DNA of 64,000 nucleotides from positions 7,051,001 through 7,115,000 of the forward strand of contig NC_084933.1 of assembly GCF_958298935.1 (NCBI RefSeq), written 5' to 3'. This document shows, piece by piece, positions 61,750-64,000 of the stretch (within the stretch, counting starts at the first letter, position 1; the number at the start of each line of letters is the position of its first letter). Origin of the DNA: Phragmites australis (taxonomy: Eukaryota; Streptophyta; Magnoliopsida; Poales; Poaceae). Position numbers and translations under genes: made by a program. The notes below the pieces were generated by a model, which worked only from the letters and a program-made list of their open reading frames with translations, was not told the DNA's origin and ran no database searches.

Positions 61750-64000
61750 TGTAACATCTTGAATTTAGCATATTAATTAATAGCAAATTTCAGTGCAAAT
61801 TTTTTAAAAAAATTATAGTAAATTAAACCAAATAAAATCAAGGAAATATGTATATGAATATACATACTAATATTAATTGGCTAAGTATTCCAAAATACAC
61901 CAAATTTATTTTAAGGTAATCCCTGCCTTAAGTTGATTCATACACGATTGGTTTATGGCTTTTATGCTTTTTTGAGTGGAGGTTTGAATTGAATGTCTCT
62001 CAATTCAAATCTTTTTTTAGATTCTATCCAACATAGATCCAAATCGAATTTAAATCTTTTTGATTCAAATCATATTCCCAAATCTCGAAGCTTTACCTAT
62101 ATCTCATAATTCAAATATTCCCATTTAAATTGATCCTAATCCAAAGTCAAATTCAAATTCAAATCTCTCATTTGAATTTAATCCCACAACCATTTTTCCT
62201 TTTTTTCCCCTTCTCCCTGGGCCGAATCTCCCTTTTCCTTCTCTGTTTAGCCCACTGACCCGGCCCATTTTTCCTCAATTCCCTCACTCTTCTCCCACGC
62301 TCGGCCCACCAGTGCACCGAGCTGGCCCAGCCGTTCAGCCGTGCACTCGCCAGCGCGAGCCCGCGCCCCGCCCTCGTTGCGCCATCCACGTGTCGCTCAT
62401 CCACCTAGCCTGCACATGTGCTATCTCCTCCTTCCTCCAGCGCGACGCCACGCCACGCTGTCCACCATCGCGACAACGTCGCCTGCCTCCGGGAAATATC
62501 GCCGCAACAACCCTCCGCGCCCTCGCGCTCTCTCCTCTCTCTACCCTAACAACACGCTGCCCGAGCGCCTGACACCATGTGACTTCCGCGCTCGCTCTCT
62601 CCGCCTCTGTCACCGCGCGAGGCCCAATGGTGAGCGCCGCCATCGTGCCGTGCCACGCCCTCGCGCCCTTGCCTCCTCTCTGCAGCTCCCTCCCCTCTAT
62701 AAATAGAGCCTCGGTCTCTCCCTCTCTCTCTTTCCCTATTTCACCATGCCACCGCACCATCGTCATCGCCATTCACGTCACCGTAGCTCGCCTCTGTTGA
62801 TCCCCCGACCACGTGCTACTGAGGAGCCCCAGGACCTTGCCACCACCTCTGTGCCACTGCCTATTCATTGGAAGCCCGACAGGAGCCCATCCGCACCAAT
62901 AGCCGAGCAGCGCTGCCGCCGCCTCTTCGATGAATCATCGACTGTCGTCCCGCTTCTCATCATCCTTGAGCACGATGAGCTCCCCAAGCCCTTAGCACCC
63001 CCTCCTATATAGCGCGTAGTCGCCCCGTGCTCTCTCTTGGCTCTCGTGCACCGCCGTGTGTTTGACTTCCGCCGCCATGCTTTGGCTCAACACCAGCATG
63101 CTGGTGCTCTGTGTGCGTGGCTGGCCATCGTGCCGTGATGCCTAGAGACCTTAGGCCCCTTTTTCTATGCAAGTTGGCACCTCCCAGTACAAGGGAGGTG
63201 CTGCTCGATTTTTGGCCACACCAATGCCGCTCTTCAGCCGCCGGTTGGTGTTGATCTCGTCGCCAGCCGCCATCAACGAGCTCCCCGCCGCATCCACCGT
63301 ACCACGTAGAAGCCTGGCGTCGACTTCCCGTCGTGAAACCCCGTCGGAATTCCACACCGATGAGCTTCCCAATGCACGCCGCTGTGGAATTCTCCCCGCT
63401 GGCCACTTTTTCCCCTCCCCTCCGCCGCTCGCATTGTGCCAGTGCGCTCACGCGCCCACGCTCGCCTCAAGCGCTGCCGGCCTACCAGGCCGGCTTAGCC
63501 ATTCAAAGGCCATGCCCCAGTGAGCCAACCCAGCTCTCGTAGCCCGTTAAGCCACCCAACCCTAACCCGAGTGGGCTGACACTGTGCAACCCGAGCCCGA
63601 CCTAGACCTAGCCCAATCTGGGCCCATCTCGGCCCAACTGGTACTGTTCATAAGGGTCCAACCGATCACTGTTCATGTGGCCCAGGTTACTATTTAGTGG
63701 GCCCCACCTGTGGTCCCTCTCATGAATAGTGCTATTTGGTATTTTCCGATTTAATTTAAATTAAATCTTCCGGGAGCCATAACTTCTCCGTTCTGGCTCC
63801 GATTTTGGCGATTCTTTCACCAAAATTCATCTAAAATCGAGATCTACTCATCTATCACATTGTGATATCCATTAGGGCTTATTTGGTTTTCTATTTGGTG
63901 TTATTTGATTCTTCTCTAGTATAGTTGTTATTAATTGTAGTCACAATTGCAGAGCAACCAGAGTTCTATGAGTGCTGTGCAGGAAGCATCAGGAGCGAGG
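61750..64000 (+). mobile_element. LTR retrotransposon start, runs off the window
   Basis: TGTAACATCTTGAATTTAGC begins an AT-rich block, then a GC-rich segment with a TATA box at 62698, then a leader including CATAACTTCTCCGTTCTGGC and GATTTTGGCGATTCTTTCAC, motifs typical of long Ty3 chromovirus LTRs. No LTR end or primer site is seen before 64000. Open frames at 62312-63540 occur on both strands in GC-rich DNA and show no gag motif. Confidence 0.55.
62698..62705 (+). promoter_or_regulatory. TATA box of the right-edge LTR
   Basis: TATAAATA precedes GAGCCTCGGTCTCTCC and a CT repeat, about 950 bp into the LTR. It indicates plus orientation. Confidence 0.55.

Noticed and set aside
62312..63542. 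Several 60-148-codon frames near the right edge
   Set aside because: They overlap on both strands in a GC-rich LTR leader, change frame often and show no gag or other motif.

Overview
The window is nuclear DNA of a grass, most likely panicoid (this is inference). The evidence is introns with plant-type splice sites, GC-rich 5' UTR exons, Ty3 chromovirus and Tat-type retrotransposons, CACTA and MITE elements, L1-type LINEs with a C-terminal RNase H, and LTR sequences full of CCGG palindromes. Only two genes look intact; most of the rest is layered transposon sequence with gene fragments caught in it.

Layout. 1-4081: 3' part of a decayed Ty3/Tat-type element (+) ending in a 982-bp LTR. 4082-6990: a short duplicated non-coding segment, a LINE tail, and a 173-bp LTR with an initiator-Met primer site. 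7029-15109: an 8.1-kb LTR element (-) with no recognisable gag-pol, three tandem arrays and an antisense transcription-unit-like segment near its 3' LTR. 15115-16890: a MITE and upstream DNA. 16893-19023: a calmodulin-binding-domain family gene with a 5'-UTR intron. 21770-37855: a non-processed pseudogene of the 26S proteasome ATPase RPT5, whose first exon is split by a 12.3-kb chromovirus-derived element (21815-34102) that itself carries two solo LTRs. 37995-40897: a degenerate LINE. 40903-46980: a chromovirus (-) with one LTR and most of gag-pol. 49940-50240: a broken DOG1-domain fragment. 51829-54962 and beyond: an intact SAGA subunit ADA1/TADA1-like gene (-) with a 1.8-kb 5'-UTR intron holding a MITE-like inverted repeat. 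56551-60260: a MITE and a CACTA end with subterminal repeats and an ULP1-like protease fragment. 60869-61705: a third LTR of the 7-kb family, followed at 61750 by the start of another LTR (+) that runs off the window.

Nesting can be ordered from target-site duplications (TSDs) read in the sequence: GGCCT around the chromovirus in RPT5, ATTTC around the solo LTR at 21879, ATATG around the solo LTR at 26531, and GCGGT/GCGGC (one mismatch) around the 7-15 kb element. The two intact genes encode nuclear or calcium-signalling housekeeping functions and show no sign of working together. The features most worth a second look are the array of roughly 30-bp stem-loops, the antisense promoter-like unit in the gene-free element, a TATA box in the loop of a perfect inverted repeat, and CCGG palindromes shared by otherwise unlike LTRs.
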